Assembly: GCA_026018925.1 (NCBI GenBank)
Contig: JAKSZU010000013.1
Location: 78,729,791-78,793,790 of the forward strand
DNA: 64,000 nucleotides
Direction: 5' to 3'
Origin: Tupaia tana
Taxonomy: Eukaryota > Chordata > Mammalia > Scandentia > Tupaiidae
Shown piece after piece: positions 1-9,210 of the stretch. The position numbers and the translations under genes were made by a program. Positions within the stretch are counted from its first letter, which is position 1, and each line of letters starts with the position of its first letter. Under the pieces are notes generated by a model. That model did not search any database, was not told where the DNA came from, and saw only the letters and a list, made by a program, of their open reading frames with translations.

Positions 1-183
1 ACTGAATGAAGAGGAGAGATGATTAAACCAATGAGGGACAGCAATGAGTAAGGATAGAGATTGTAGGGAAAGGAGTTTTATAAAAAGGTATATGAACAAA
101 ATTCTAGAAGCAACTTTGGGAAGCAAAGGAAAGATAAATCTACCTGCTGACATTAAAAAAAGGCTAAAAGAAAAACATATTTG

Positions 184-285
184 TGGCCAGCCGGTGGCAT
201 TGTAGTTAAGGCACTGGACTCCCATATGGACAACCACGGTTTGAGTCCTGGACCTGGCAGTTTGCTTGCTCTCACTCTCTCTCTC

Positions 286-333
<48 letters not shown>

Positions 334-425
334 TGTGTCTGTCTTTCTCTGATGAGCACATGTGCCCTATTGCAAATTAAAAATAATAAATAAATAAAAT
401 AAAATAAATGCTTCTTTAAAAAGAT
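184..425 (+). mobile_element. Short tRNA-derived SINE (family B)
   Basis: A tRNA-like head (A-box-like GTGGCATTGTAGTTAAGG, B-box-like GGTTTGAGTCC) is followed by a long TC/TG tract and an AATAAATAAAATA-type tail. It shares its head with copies at 6380, 8973 and 52215 but lacks the middle block of the long family. The dinucleotide tract (about 270-340) has expanded inside the element. Pol III-type retroposon, not a gene. Confidence 0.85.
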
Positions 426-984
426 TAAGAAAACTATATATTTGGATGTTAGGGAGGTATAAGGGTTGATAAAAGACGAGGTTAGCATGGGAGGATGTGT
501 TTATAATAAAGAGTTCCAGAGATCATGCAAAAGACAGGAGTAGTAAGATTGGGAGTAGGAATGAGAAAATCTGCATAATAAGAGAATGTAAATAGTAGGA
601 AAAGATGACTTAAAGGCTTTATGTTTGGACAGAAACCACTGAAAGGAAGCTGATAGAATGTGTGGGCCCCGATGATTCAGAGAACATTGACATAAAACAG
701 CCCTGTGATGCTTGCATTTTGGTAGACTGATTTAATATTTTAATGTTCTAATGACCCATGTGGAAAGAACCCTTAAAGATCAGTGACTCAGCTAAGAGCT
801 CTAATGCTGGCACAGAGACAATAGGGTATACTGAGAAGCCCCCCTTGAGTGCACTGAGTCCTCTTCTGCTCACTAGTCAACTTTCTTCTACATCTTTGTC
901 TTTGTCTTCATCTCCTCCTTCTTTCCTCCTTCGCGCTCTTCCTCTCCTTCTGGTTTTTCTTTTCTTTCTTCTCTCTCAATAGGT
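426..984. other. Unassigned single-copy sequence with a pyrimidine-rich stretch
   Basis: No exon, splice pattern or familiar repeat is visible. Bases 860-980 are strongly C/T-rich on the plus strand, which makes an apparent low-complexity Ser/Leu/Pro frame and nothing more. Confidence 0.5.
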
Positions 985-994
985 ATCCTTGACA

Positions 995-1165
995 GTTCTT
1001 TCCATGCCATAATCCTCCCCTCAGCCTTCCAGCCAGCCAGAATCACAAGCATGCATGGATGCACCCGGTGTATTCAGGTCAACTTGGGATCCAAACCTGG
1101 GCCTGCATGTGGCTCCAGTATTGCACAGTGGCACTCCACTATCTGTGACACCACAGCTGGCACTC
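995..1165 (-). mobile_element. Older tRNA-type SINE (family C)
   Basis: Read on the minus strand it starts CCAGCTGTGGTGTCACAG, has a B-box-like segment (GGTTTGGATCC) and then a GC-richer body ending in GGCTGGCTGGAAGG. It resembles the copies at 28965 and 41043. Divergence is high and no clear target duplication is seen. Confidence 0.6.
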
Positions 1166-1576
1166 TTGTTTTCTTCTATGAGCTCTTTATTATTATTCTA
1201 TCTTGGTTTAGCCAAAATATATCAATCTCCTTATCAATCTTTGTTTAAGCCCTCATTCCTTGTTCATTTTGGTTACTTTATCTGTTAATTTCTATACAGG
1301 TTTATTATTTACAGTAGATGAGTAAAATATCTGCTACTTACCCATTAAAGCATATTTATCTTGAATCTCTCCTTGAGAGACTTTATACTTTCCTGTGGAA
1401 AGAATAATTTCCTCTCTGGAGCTCAAACTAAAAGTTGACATCATTTGTGTTCCTCTCATTGGACAAGGATATTTAAACTTGATCACTCCTGTGTAATTTC
1501 ATTTAATTCCCTCCCATGGTTTCACACTTATATAGCATTCTTATTTTACCACTTTATACTACCTCCCAATTGGGTT
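1166..1576. other. Unassigned AT-rich sequence
   Basis: Nothing recognisable: no long frame, no poly(A)-linked retrocopy and no familiar repeat. Confidence 0.5.
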
Positions 1577-1874
1577 ATGTAATAACTGTTTTTTTTTTTT
1601 TTTTTTTGGAGAGATTTTCGCTATAGGGCGCGTGTACTCGCCAGACAGACAGAGAGAGACATAGAGACAGAAAGCGAGAAATCATCCCCCAGGGGGGATG
1701 GTCACACCTCAATCCCTTCTCCTCCATTCTCCTCTCGGGATCTTGGGCACGCACGCACACGTGCCCGGCGTGAGTATTAAGCCACCGGGTCCAGGACGCG
1801 AACCATGGTCGACTACATGGGAGTCCAGCGACATAGCCATTATGCTAACTGCTGGTTCCCATGTAATAACTGTT
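1577..1874 (-). mobile_element. Long tRNA-derived SINE (family A), young copy with target duplications
   Basis: The body is 1591-1860 in antisense: poly(T), the 3' block GCTATAGGGCGCGTG, the CCCCCAGGGGGG core, the GGATCTTGGGCACGCACGC block and the tRNA head at the right edge. A perfect 14-bp target-site duplication, ATGTAATAACTGTT, lies at 1577-1590 and 1861-1874. Several CpGs survive, which points to a recent L1-mediated insertion. Confidence 0.93.
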
Positions 1875-2500
1875 GATAACTTACAGAAAAAGCATGTTCT
1901 CTTATCTTTATCTTTCTACACAGGTATAATTTCCACTGCCTTGGAGTCATCTAGGATGCTCTGTGTAAGCATGAATAATGTAAGAATGACCTGGAAGATC
2001 GAGTAACTCTACACCTTTCTTTTAAAAAGGCAAAGTGCAATTTAGAAATTCTGACTGCAGAATATTCCCCAGAACTTTACTCTCATCATTGCAAAGCTGG
2101 GAGCAAAACAGAGGGCAGAAGTGAACTGCCTTTGCTCTAAGATCAGAGCTTGCTTTTGTGTGACTTGCTCTCAGACATCATTATTTCTGATGCCATGACC
2201 TGTCCAAATGCTGGAATTTCCTTGCCTAGCCCTACCATTGGGATCTACCTAACTCAAACTCTCTGATTTCTATTTGAACTTAACCTAAACAACATTCATC
2301 CAGTCTTATTTGTTGTTCTGGGATCAACCTACTGCCTGCATTTCTAAAAGATGAAGAAGATAGACTTTGGATGGAAAGCGCTTAAAAGTTAAACCTAGAG
2401 GGAAGAAATTCAAACAAAATTACAAACCCATACACTGTGAGAAACAATGTCCTGCTCTTGCTAAACCATTCCATTTATACAGACAATGGGATGGTATGAC
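1875..2500. other. Unassigned sequence
   Basis: No coding signal. It may contain very old repeat remnants, since the lead-in to the inverted repeat at 2536 begins here, but I cannot name a family. Confidence 0.45.
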
Positions 2501-2535
2501 CAAATCTTTGTAAATGGATTGGCAAACTTATACAG

Positions 2536-2748
2536 ATTACCTTGAAGGCCCTGCTAAAGATTTTGAATTTTGTTTCCAAGGTTATTAGGAAACCCTAGAC
2601 TTTGGAATAAGATATTGGTTTAACCAAATCTGTATAAATTACCCATTTGCATAGATTTGGTCCTACCAATATCCTATTCCAAAGTCTAGGGTTTCCTAAT
2701 AACCTTGGGAAAGAAATCTAAAATTTTTAGCAGAACCTTCAAGGTAAT
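2536..2748. repeat. Large imperfect inverted repeat (two 98-bp arms, 17-bp loop)
   Basis: The left arm (2536-2633) and right arm (2651-2748) are reverse complements over nearly their whole length, including exact runs such as AAAGTCTAGGGTTTCCTAAT. By eye the arms match at about 90%. This could be a palindromic non-autonomous DNA transposon or a fold-back duplication. I do not recognise the family and see no obvious flanking target duplication. Confidence 0.85.
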
Positions 2749-2799
2749 TTATGACCAAACTTTAATCTACCATTCTATTTCCATCTCTTACCACGTTTA

Positions 2800-2995
2800 A
2801 TCCTGCCCTCATGTTCCAGCCACATTGTAAAGTTCTTTTCCTTGATACTGACAGTTTTTCATCTGCTTTTGTTTGGCCTATGTTAGTATATACTTGTAAA
2901 CTGCCTTTCTACCATCTTTTGCCTGAAGAACACCTTCACAAACTTCAAATCCCATCAAGTTTCAACAAATCCTCTTCTGTAAATTTTCTCTAATG
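2800..2995 (+). mobile_element. Possible L2 3' fragment
   Basis: The order of blocks (ATGTTCCAGCCACATTG, then CTTTTGTTTGGCCTATG and a pyrimidine-rich continuation) resembles the C/T-rich 3' part of LINE2. The match is weak, and this could be unrelated single-copy DNA. Confidence 0.35.
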
Positions 2996-3009
2996 TCTAC
3001 AGCCATAGA

Positions 3010-3350
3010 CAATGGGTGTGTTCTGTATGTTCTTTCTACATATGTCGATTTCAACTGTTGACAAGTTTGTAGGGCAGCCTGGCAGGTTGAGAAATTGGGG
3101 ACAGTAGCTTTTGCTTTCATGTAGGAGTTCTTTTTTAGAGAAATCTCAGTTTTGCTCTCAATGCCTTTCAACTAGTTGGATGAGGGCTACCCAGATTATT
3201 GATCATAATCTCTTTTACGTAAGGTCATCTGACTAGATGTTAACAACATCTACAAAACACCTTTCTAGCAACACCTAGATACATGTTTAATTGAATTATG
3301 AGGTACTATAGCCTAGCTAAGTTGGCACGTAAAACTAACCATCACAGAAT
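3010..3350 (+). repeat. Old interspersed repeat, family unidentified
   Basis: It ends in TAGCTAAGTTGGCACGTAAA followed by ACTAACCATCACA, a phrase I know from many old mammalian repeat copies but cannot assign safely (LTR-like or L1-related). A similar phrase, CCTAGTTGACACG, recurs at about 4602-4614. Confidence 0.45.
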
Positions 3351-4024
3351 ATAACTATTGCTATCCCATTGAAACCAAGCTTTCAATATTTGAAAGTAGC
3401 TCTACCAGAAGGCTATTACTATGAGATTATATGGATCCTATGACTTTTAACGTTTTTTCTTTATCAGTACATATATTAGCTATTAAATAGCTAGAATATA
3501 TAAGGAAATTTTTTAAAGTTTGTGGAAGAATGGAAGTAAAACACAAGTTCATTTCAGTGCAGGAAAATTTAAAAATCTGTGCCTAGTATTTTCATAATGT
3601 GCATTTTTTCATAAACTTTTTGAAGACTTATGCATATGAGGATATCTATGAGTTTCTATCCAATAGCAAAGATGCAAAATACATAAAGCAAAATTAACAT
3701 AATTAAATAAACAAAGAAACAATTTTATATTCATAGTTGGAGATTTTAATTATATACTGTGGAAAACTTGTAGAACTAAACAAAAATAAATCAGTAAAGC
3801 TATAAATGATCTGAAATATAAAATCCTTTAACCTACTTTATGTTTAAAAAACACAGTACTAAAAACCTGAATGAATATAGGGTCTTTTCACAATACATTC
3901 ACAAAAATAGACCAAAATGCCAAACCAAAAAATATCTCACAAAATTTAAGAGGATAAGTAACTATATTAGCATATTCTCAGGTAACAATAGAACTAAATT
4001 ATTAACAGTGATGTATCTAGATGT

Positions 4025-4640
4025 CATTACATTAGGCTCAAACAGTAAGAAACTGTGTGTGTATCTATGTGTATATGTATAAAATATTTACATGTGTATT
4101 TACACACACAAGCATATATTACATGCAGATTTCCTCAACAGTGAGAGCAGCTAAATCGTCACTGTAAGGTTGTCTCTGTGACTGATGCTGGAGTGAGGCC
4201 ACAGGGAGGTAGTCAAGAAGGAAGGGTCCTAAGAAGGTTGAAACACACAAGCACAAGTTAGAAACCCACAAAGATGTGACTAAAACTTATATCCATTCTT
4301 GTTGCCATTGACCTAGTGATCTTAGAGAAGCTAGAATCTTTTATTACTGAACTAAATACACACATCTGGCCTCTGAGCCAGAGAAGCTGTGAAAGGACCC
4401 AGGAGATGATAGAACAATAGCAGGTCCAGCCCTGGCTTCCTGTCAATGAAGTCAATCAGTAGATGACCAGCACCCTGTATGAGCTATGAAATAGCTCTTG
4501 CTTCCCTTATATCTTCCTAATCTTCCAGAGAATCTCTCTTACTGCACACCATAACCAGAAACATACAAGAAAAGGACTTTACGAAATATAGTTGAGCCTA
4601 GCCTAGTTGACACGTTATGAAGCATTCACACCAGGAAAAC
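4025..4640. repeat. Unidentified insert inside the L1
   Basis: L1 ORF2 homology stops near 4025 and resumes near 4640 with AAATAGTCCATGTGTTAACG. The intervening ~615 bp is not L1. It carries TG/TA microsatellite at its start and ends near CCTAGTTGACACGTTATG, similar to the repeat ending near 3345. Probably an older-type LTR or other retroelement, family not recognised. Confidence 0.45.
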
Positions 4641-5228
4641 TTCAAATACTTAAAAATTCACAACCCACTATTAAATAGTCCATGTGTTAACGAAGAAACC
4701 ACAAGGGCAGGTATAAAATATTTTGCAATGAATGATGATGAAAATGCAACATAAAATTTGCAAAATGCAGCTAACGCTATACTTAGAAATTTACACCTTT
4801 ATAGCTTTAGATGCTAATGTTAGAAAAGAACAAAGGTTTAAATCAGTGATCTCTACAGAAGTAATTAATGTTCAAAGAAATTGGAAAGAAGGATATAAAA
4901 AAATGAAAATTAATGAAATAGAAAGCAAACAATAGAGTGAATTAATAAAGTGAAAAATTGATTCTTTAAGAAAGCATCAAAGTTGATACCTTCCTAACTA
5001 AATTGCTCCAGAAAAAAATAAAAAGTTATATGTGATTCAATGTAATATAAACAAGATTATGGTAATAAAAAAAGAAAAAAGAAAAAGAACACAAATTGAA
5101 AACATCACTTTTAAAAGAGAACACCAATACTTATCTGAGAAACATTAAAATTATAATGAAATATTGTAGAACAATTTTATACAATATATTTGCCAAATTA
5201 GATTCAATAAATTATTTTCTTGAGAAAT

Positions 5229-5528
5229 AAAACTTATTAAAACAGGGAGTAGCAGATGGTGTAATGGTTAAGCCACTGAACTCTCATGTAGTTGACTGTG
5301 GTTCGAGTCCTGGACCGGTGGCTTAAAATGCATGCTGGGCACATGTGCGTGCATGCCCAAAATCCTGAGAGGAGAATGGAGGAGAAAGGATTGAGGCATT
5401 GCCATCCCCACTGGGATGTAATTTTTTGCTTTCTGTCTCTTTGTTTCTCACTGTCTCTCCAGGAAGCACACATGCCTTATAGCAAAAGTCTCTGAAAACA
5501 AAACAAAACAAAACAAAACTTACTAAAA
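5229..5528 (+). mobile_element. Family A SINE with target duplications
   Basis: The body is about 5243-5514: tRNA-like head (GGTGTAATGGTTAAGCC and GGTTCGAGTCC), middle block, GAGGAGAATGGAGGAG, pyrimidine-rich 3' part and an (AAAAC)n tail. The duplications AAAACTTATTAAAA (5229-5242) and AAAACTTACTAAAA (5515-5528) differ by one base. It inserted into the L1. Confidence 0.9.
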
Positions 5529-5587
5529 CTGACAGTTAATGAAAGAAAATCTGAATATGCCCATTTCTCTTAAAAAATACCCTCCCT

Positions 5588-6165
5588 GGAACTAGCAGAC
5601 AGCATAATGGTTATGTTGCTGGACTCACACTTAGTCAACCTCCATTCAAGTCCTGGACCTGGTGACTTAAAACTCATGCCGGGTGCATGTGCATGCCCAA
5701 GATTCCAAGAGAAGAGTGGAGGAAAAGAGATTGCAGAGTCTGGGACCAGCAGTTAGCGTAATGGCTATGTCACTGTATTCCATGTAGCCGACTGTGGTTT
5801 GAGTACCGGACCTGGTGGCTTAAACTCACGCCAGGCACATGTGCGTGCGCGCCCAAGATCCTGAGAGGAGAATGGAGGAGAAGGGATTGTGGTGTGGCCA
5901 TCCCCCCTGGGGGGTGATTTTTCACTTTCTGTCTTTCTCTGTCTTTCTGGTGAGCGCACGTGCCCTGTAGCAAGAACCTCTCCAAAAAAAAAAGAGAAAG
6001 AGAGATTGCAGTGTGGCCAGTTCCCCTCTGGGGATGAAGGGTGGTAATGATTTCTCACTTTCTCTATCTTTGTCTCTCTGTCCCTCTGGTGGATGCATGC
6101 ACAAAAATCTCTCATTAAAAATTAAAAAACAAAAAACAAAAAACAAACCCAAAAACAAAAACAAA
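5588..6165 (+). mobile_element. Family A SINE split by a younger SINE
   Basis: The 5' part (5588-5737) holds the tRNA head and the GAGAAGAGTGGAGG block. The 3' part (6001-6165) continues with the C/G core, pyrimidine tract and an (AAAAAC)n tail. The break holds the copy at 5742. AGAGATTGCAG is found at both break edges (5726-5736 and 6001-6011). Confidence 0.88.
5742..6000 (+). mobile_element. Family A SINE nested in another family A SINE
   Basis: This is a complete copy from GGGACCAGCAGTTAGCGTAA to an A-rich tail. It carries the CCCCCCTGGGGGG core and the GTGAGCGCACGTGCCCTGTAGC 3' block in slightly decayed form. It sits in the middle of the older copy and is flanked by that copy's duplicated AGAGATTGCAG. 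Confidence 0.9.
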
Positions 6166-6174
6166 AATCCCTTT

Positions 6175-6339
6175 CTGGTGCTAGCCCCTTACCCTGGTGG
6201 TTAAGGGAGTTGATTCCATGTGGTCAACTGTGGTTTGAGTCCCAGACCCTGTGACTTGAAAAACATACTGGGCCCTTGTGCATGAGCCCCAAATCTCTAC
6301 AAAATAGAGAAATGGAGGAGAAGGGAGAAGGAGAAGGAG
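6175..6339 (+). mobile_element. 5' part of a family A-like SINE
   Basis: A tRNA-like head (CTGGTGGTTAAGGGAGTTG, GGTTTGAGTCC) and middle block are followed by a purine-rich GAGGAGAAGGGAGAAGG run that passes straight into the TA microsatellite. The 3' pyrimidine block is missing. Confidence 0.7.
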
Positions 6340-6374
<35 letters not shown>

Positions 6375-6379
6375 TATAT
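6340..6379. repeat. (TA)n microsatellite
   Basis: TA dinucleotides with one TACACA interruption lie between two SINEs. It probably grew from the tail of the upstream SINE. Confidence 0.9.
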
Positions 6380-6545
6380 CAGGGCTATCAGGTGATATAG
6401 TGCTGGACTCCCACATGGACGACCACAGTTCAAGTACCAGACCTGGTGGCTTGCTTTCTATCTTTCTCTCTCTCTCACGAGCACGTGTCCCCATAGCAAG
6501 TTAAAATATAATAATAATAAAATGAAATTAAATAATTCTAAAGAA
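6380..6545 (+). mobile_element. Family B SINE
   Basis: It starts CAGGGCTATCAGGTGATATA and continues CTGGACTCCCACATGG, B-box-like AGTTCAAGTACC, a TC-rich stretch, ACGAGCACGTGTCCCCATAG and an (ATA)n/AAT-rich tail. It is part of the SINE cluster inside the L1. Confidence 0.8.
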
Positions 6546-6587
6546 ATTCTCTACTGGCTTTCCTTTAAAAAAAATACATATATATAA

Positions 6588-6855
6588 GACCAGCAGTTGG
6601 CATAATGGCTATGTCACTGGACTCTCATGTAGCTGAGCGCAGTTTAAATCCTGGACCTGGTGGCTTAAACTCACGTCGGGCACGTGTGTGTGCGTGCCCA
6701 AGATCCCAAGAGGAGAATGGAGGAGAAGGGACTGCAGCACAGCCATCCCCCCCCGGGGGGGGGGATTTCTAACTTTCTGTCTCTCTGTCTCTCTCTGTCT
6801 TTCTGGTGAGTGCACATGCCCTATAGCAAAAACGTCTCCAAAATAAAATATATAG
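6588..6855 (+). mobile_element. Family A SINE with expanded C/G core
   Basis: Nearly full length: GACCAGCAGTTGGCATAATG to CCTATAGCAAAAACGTCTCC. The central palindrome (6747-6764) has grown to CCCCCCCC followed by nine Gs, longer than the CCCCCCTGGGGGG of young copies. A TA/TG-rich tail leads into the microsatellite at 6861. Confidence 0.88.
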
Positions 6856-6858
6856 ATA

Positions 6859-6860
<2 letters not shown>

Positions 6861-6891
<31 letters not shown>
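6861..6891. repeat. (TG)n microsatellite at a SINE tail
   Basis: About 15 TG repeats directly follow the SINE at 6588. Confidence 0.9.
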
Positions 6892-6893
<2 letters not shown>

Positions 6894-7104
6894 TTATATA
6901 AATCCTTCTCATAAAATAAATTCCAGGACCAGATGATCATACTTATGAATTCAATCGAACATTTTAAAAAGTAATCCTATATTGTACATAAATTCTTTCT
7001 AAAACCAGAGGAATCTGAAATACTTCCTATTAATTTTTTGTGACTATGATAACTCTAACACCAAAACCTTACAGAGAGATCACAGAAAAAGTAAATTCTT
7101 TCTT

Positions 7105-7373
7105 TCTTTTTTTTTTTTTTAGAGGTTTTTTGCTGTAGGGCGTGTGCGCTTGCCAGAAAGACAGAGAGAGACAGAGAGACAGAAAGCGAGAAATCACCCC
7201 CCCCCAGGGGGGATAGCCACACTGCAATCCCTTCTCCTCCATTCTCCTCTCAGGATCTTGGGCACACACGCACATGCACCTGGCGTGAGTTTAAGCCACC
7301 GGGTCTGGGACTCGAACCGTGGTTGACTACAGGGAGTCCAGCGACATAGCCATTACACTAACTTCTGGTCCCA
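7105..7373 (-). mobile_element. Family A SINE, antisense, in the L1
   Basis: It runs from poly(T) through TGCTGTAGGGCGTGTGCGC, the C-rich core (CCCCCCCCCAGGGGGG) and GGATCTTGGGCACACACGC to the tRNA head, ending CTTCTGGTCCC. The L1 bases AGTAAATT occur on both sides, consistent with a short target duplication. Confidence 0.88.
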
Positions 7374-7429
7374 GTAAATTTTCATTAATTACCCGTAATG
7401 GACAAATAAATAAAAACTACTTAAAAATG

Positions 7430-7558
7430 ATTATGGTAGAATTCTTTCAATTCTGCTATGAAATTTTTTATAATACATGTTGGGAGAAAAAATTACGTGG
7501 ATGATCAACTAATCAGAAATTTTCCAGGGTCTAGTGATTCAGTTATAGTTTTAGACCA
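7430..7558 (+). repeat. Copied L1 3' junction inside the L1 body
   Basis: About 130 bp here match the L1 3' end plus adjoining host flank at about 8868-8972 and 9178-9210, including GGATGATCAA and AAATTTTCCAG. It replaces roughly 200 bp of expected ORF2, and ORF2 homology resumes at AAAATTCATTACCCAC (about 7563). It lacks the SINE found in the other copy, so the duplication came before that SINE insertion. Confidence 0.65.
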
Positions 7559-7944
7559 CTTAAAATTCATTACCCACTTAATAGTAAAGAAAAAAAAATG
7601 CTTCAAATTAGAAATAAAAGAAATTACCTTAATGTGATAAAGGTAATCTTAAAAAACCAACTAATATTACATTTAATGGGATGCATTCCCTATGATCAGG
7701 AATAATTTAAGGATTCAACTCTTATTATGTATATTCCATATTGAACAAAAGACATTAAGAAAGTGAATGGGCAAGACACAGAAGAGCAGAAAATATTTGT
7801 GGAAAAATACACAACAAAGGAAAAGTATCCAGATCATACAGAGTTTCTACAATTCAATAATAAACCTATGAAGTGCCCGATTAGGTACTTCATATGGGCA
7901 AACTGGGCAAAGTATTGTGTGCTTATGTGAGGGCATGCACGTGT

Positions 7945-8110
7945 ATGGTGGGGTTTTTTAGGTAGGAACTTGCTACGTTGTAATCCTCCTATCTCTGCCT
8001 CTAGAGAAGGTAGGACCACAGATGTGTGCCACTGTGCCCAGTTTTTTAGGGTGTGCTACAAATCAAACGTGGGCCTTTCTTGTGGTCTCAACCTGTTGAG
8101 CAGCAGTGTC
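7945..8110 (-). mobile_element. Chimeric tRNA/7SL-type SINE
   Basis: On the minus strand a tRNA-like head (about 8045-8110, B-box-like GTTTGATTTG) is followed by an Alu-like body: CTGGGCACAGTGGCACACA, TGTGGTCCTACC and AGGCAGAGATAGGAGGATT. This head-plus-7SL order is reported for tree-shrew SINEs. It is old and diverged. Confidence 0.65.
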
Positions 8111-8957
8111 TAGCGTATACTAGTATGACTGGGTCAAAGTTATTGTAATATACATTTTACAGAAGAAGACATATAAATGGCCAATAAACAAAAGAACAGT
8201 AGATCAACACCATTAGTCAATTGAGAAATGCAAATTGAAATCACAGTAAAATACTACTACACACAAGAGAATGACATCAATTAAATGACTGGTGATATCA
8301 ATAGTTAGAGAAGATGTGAAACAATCAGAAACCTCTTACAATAAGAAATGGTGTCACCATTTGTAAATGGTAATAAGATTTCTTATAAAACTAAATATAT
8401 ACCTACCCTATAACCCGCAATTCCAACCCTAGTTGTTTACCCAACACAAATTAAAAGTAACTTGCATAGAATATTTATAGCAGCTGTATTCATAATTCTA
8501 CAAACTAGAGACCCCAGATTTTAATCATCATAATAATGGCTTAACAAATCAATGTATTCATACAATGAAATACTATTCAACAATGAGCTGGAAAGAATTA
8601 TGGATATGTGCATGTACCAACTTGGGTGAATCTTTAAAACACTACACTGAGTGAAAGGAGCATAGTGTTTCTAGACAAAGGATGCATATTGCATGATTCT
8701 ATTTACCTGATATCCTAGCACAAGTAAATCTAAAAGTCTAATGAATATTGCAGAAAAATCAGAACAAGGGTTACCTCCAGAGTAGTGGGGATAGCAAAAG
8801 ACTACAAAGAAATAAAAACAAGTCTAGTCATGGTTAATGGTAGAATCTAGGTTGATTGATATTGAGGTGTTCATGGTAGTCTTTTTTTCAATTCTGTAAA
8901 ATTTGTCATAACACATGGTAGGGGGGAAAAACTCTGAGTGGATGATCAAGTAATCAT

Positions 8958-9177
8958 AAATTTTCCAGAGTCAGGGGGCCAGCAGGTGGTGTGGTTGTCA
9001 AGGGCTCTAGACTCCCACATGGCCATCTGTGGTTCGAGTCCTGGATATCGTGGCTTGCATGCTCTCTCACTCTCTCTCTCTCTCTCTTTCTCTGTTTCTC
9101 TTTGACCAAATTAAAATGAATAAATAAATAAAGTTAAATAAAATAATTCTTAAAAAAAAAAGAAATTTTCCAGAGTC
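8958..9177 (+). mobile_element. Family B SINE with perfect target duplications
   Basis: The body is about 8973-9162: GGGGGCCAGCAGGTGGTGTG, B-box GGTTCGAGTCC, TC tract and an AATAAATAAATAAAG tail ending in A10. A perfect 15-bp duplication, AAATTTTCCAGAGTC, lies at 8958-8972 and 9163-9177. Confidence 0.93.
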
Positions 9178-9210
9178 TGGTGATTTAGCTTTCATTTTAG
9201 AAAATTTAGA

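Larger units (their letters stand above)
3560..8957 (+). mobile_element. Old sense-strand L1, ORF2 to 3' end, heavily interrupted
   Basis: LINE-1 encodes an endonuclease/reverse transcriptase. ORF2-type blocks appear in order: endonuclease-like region (about 3700-4025), post-endonuclease region (4640-5230, including GTGAAAAATTGATTCTTTAA), reverse transcriptase (6900-7090, including CCAGGACCAGATGATCA, the PGPDG-type coding block, and 7560-7740) and the C-terminal/3' end (8160-8900, including AATACTATTCAACAATGAG). It is interrupted by an unidentified insert (4025-4640), SINEs at 5243, 5588, 5742, 6175, 6380, 6588 and 7105, a chimeric SINE at 7945, and a copied junction segment (7430-7558). Frames are broken throughout. 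Probably an L1M-grade element. Confidence 0.75.

Noticed and set aside
181-393. Serine/leucine- or Arg/Glu-rich frames over the TC/TG tract
   Set aside because: These are translations of a dinucleotide repeat inside a SINE.
1698-2006. A recurring peptide (around LLLHSP, GTHAH and PGVSL) seen at many loci such as 1698, 5770, 7144, 18046, 38287 and 47118
   Set aside because: Every instance is the antisense translation of the same family A SINE block. The repetition comes from SINE copies, not from a gene family.
5243-5320. Genuine tRNA gene
   Set aside because: A- and B-box-like motifs are present, but no cloverleaf pairs and the sequence continues into a SINE body. The same holds for all SINE heads.
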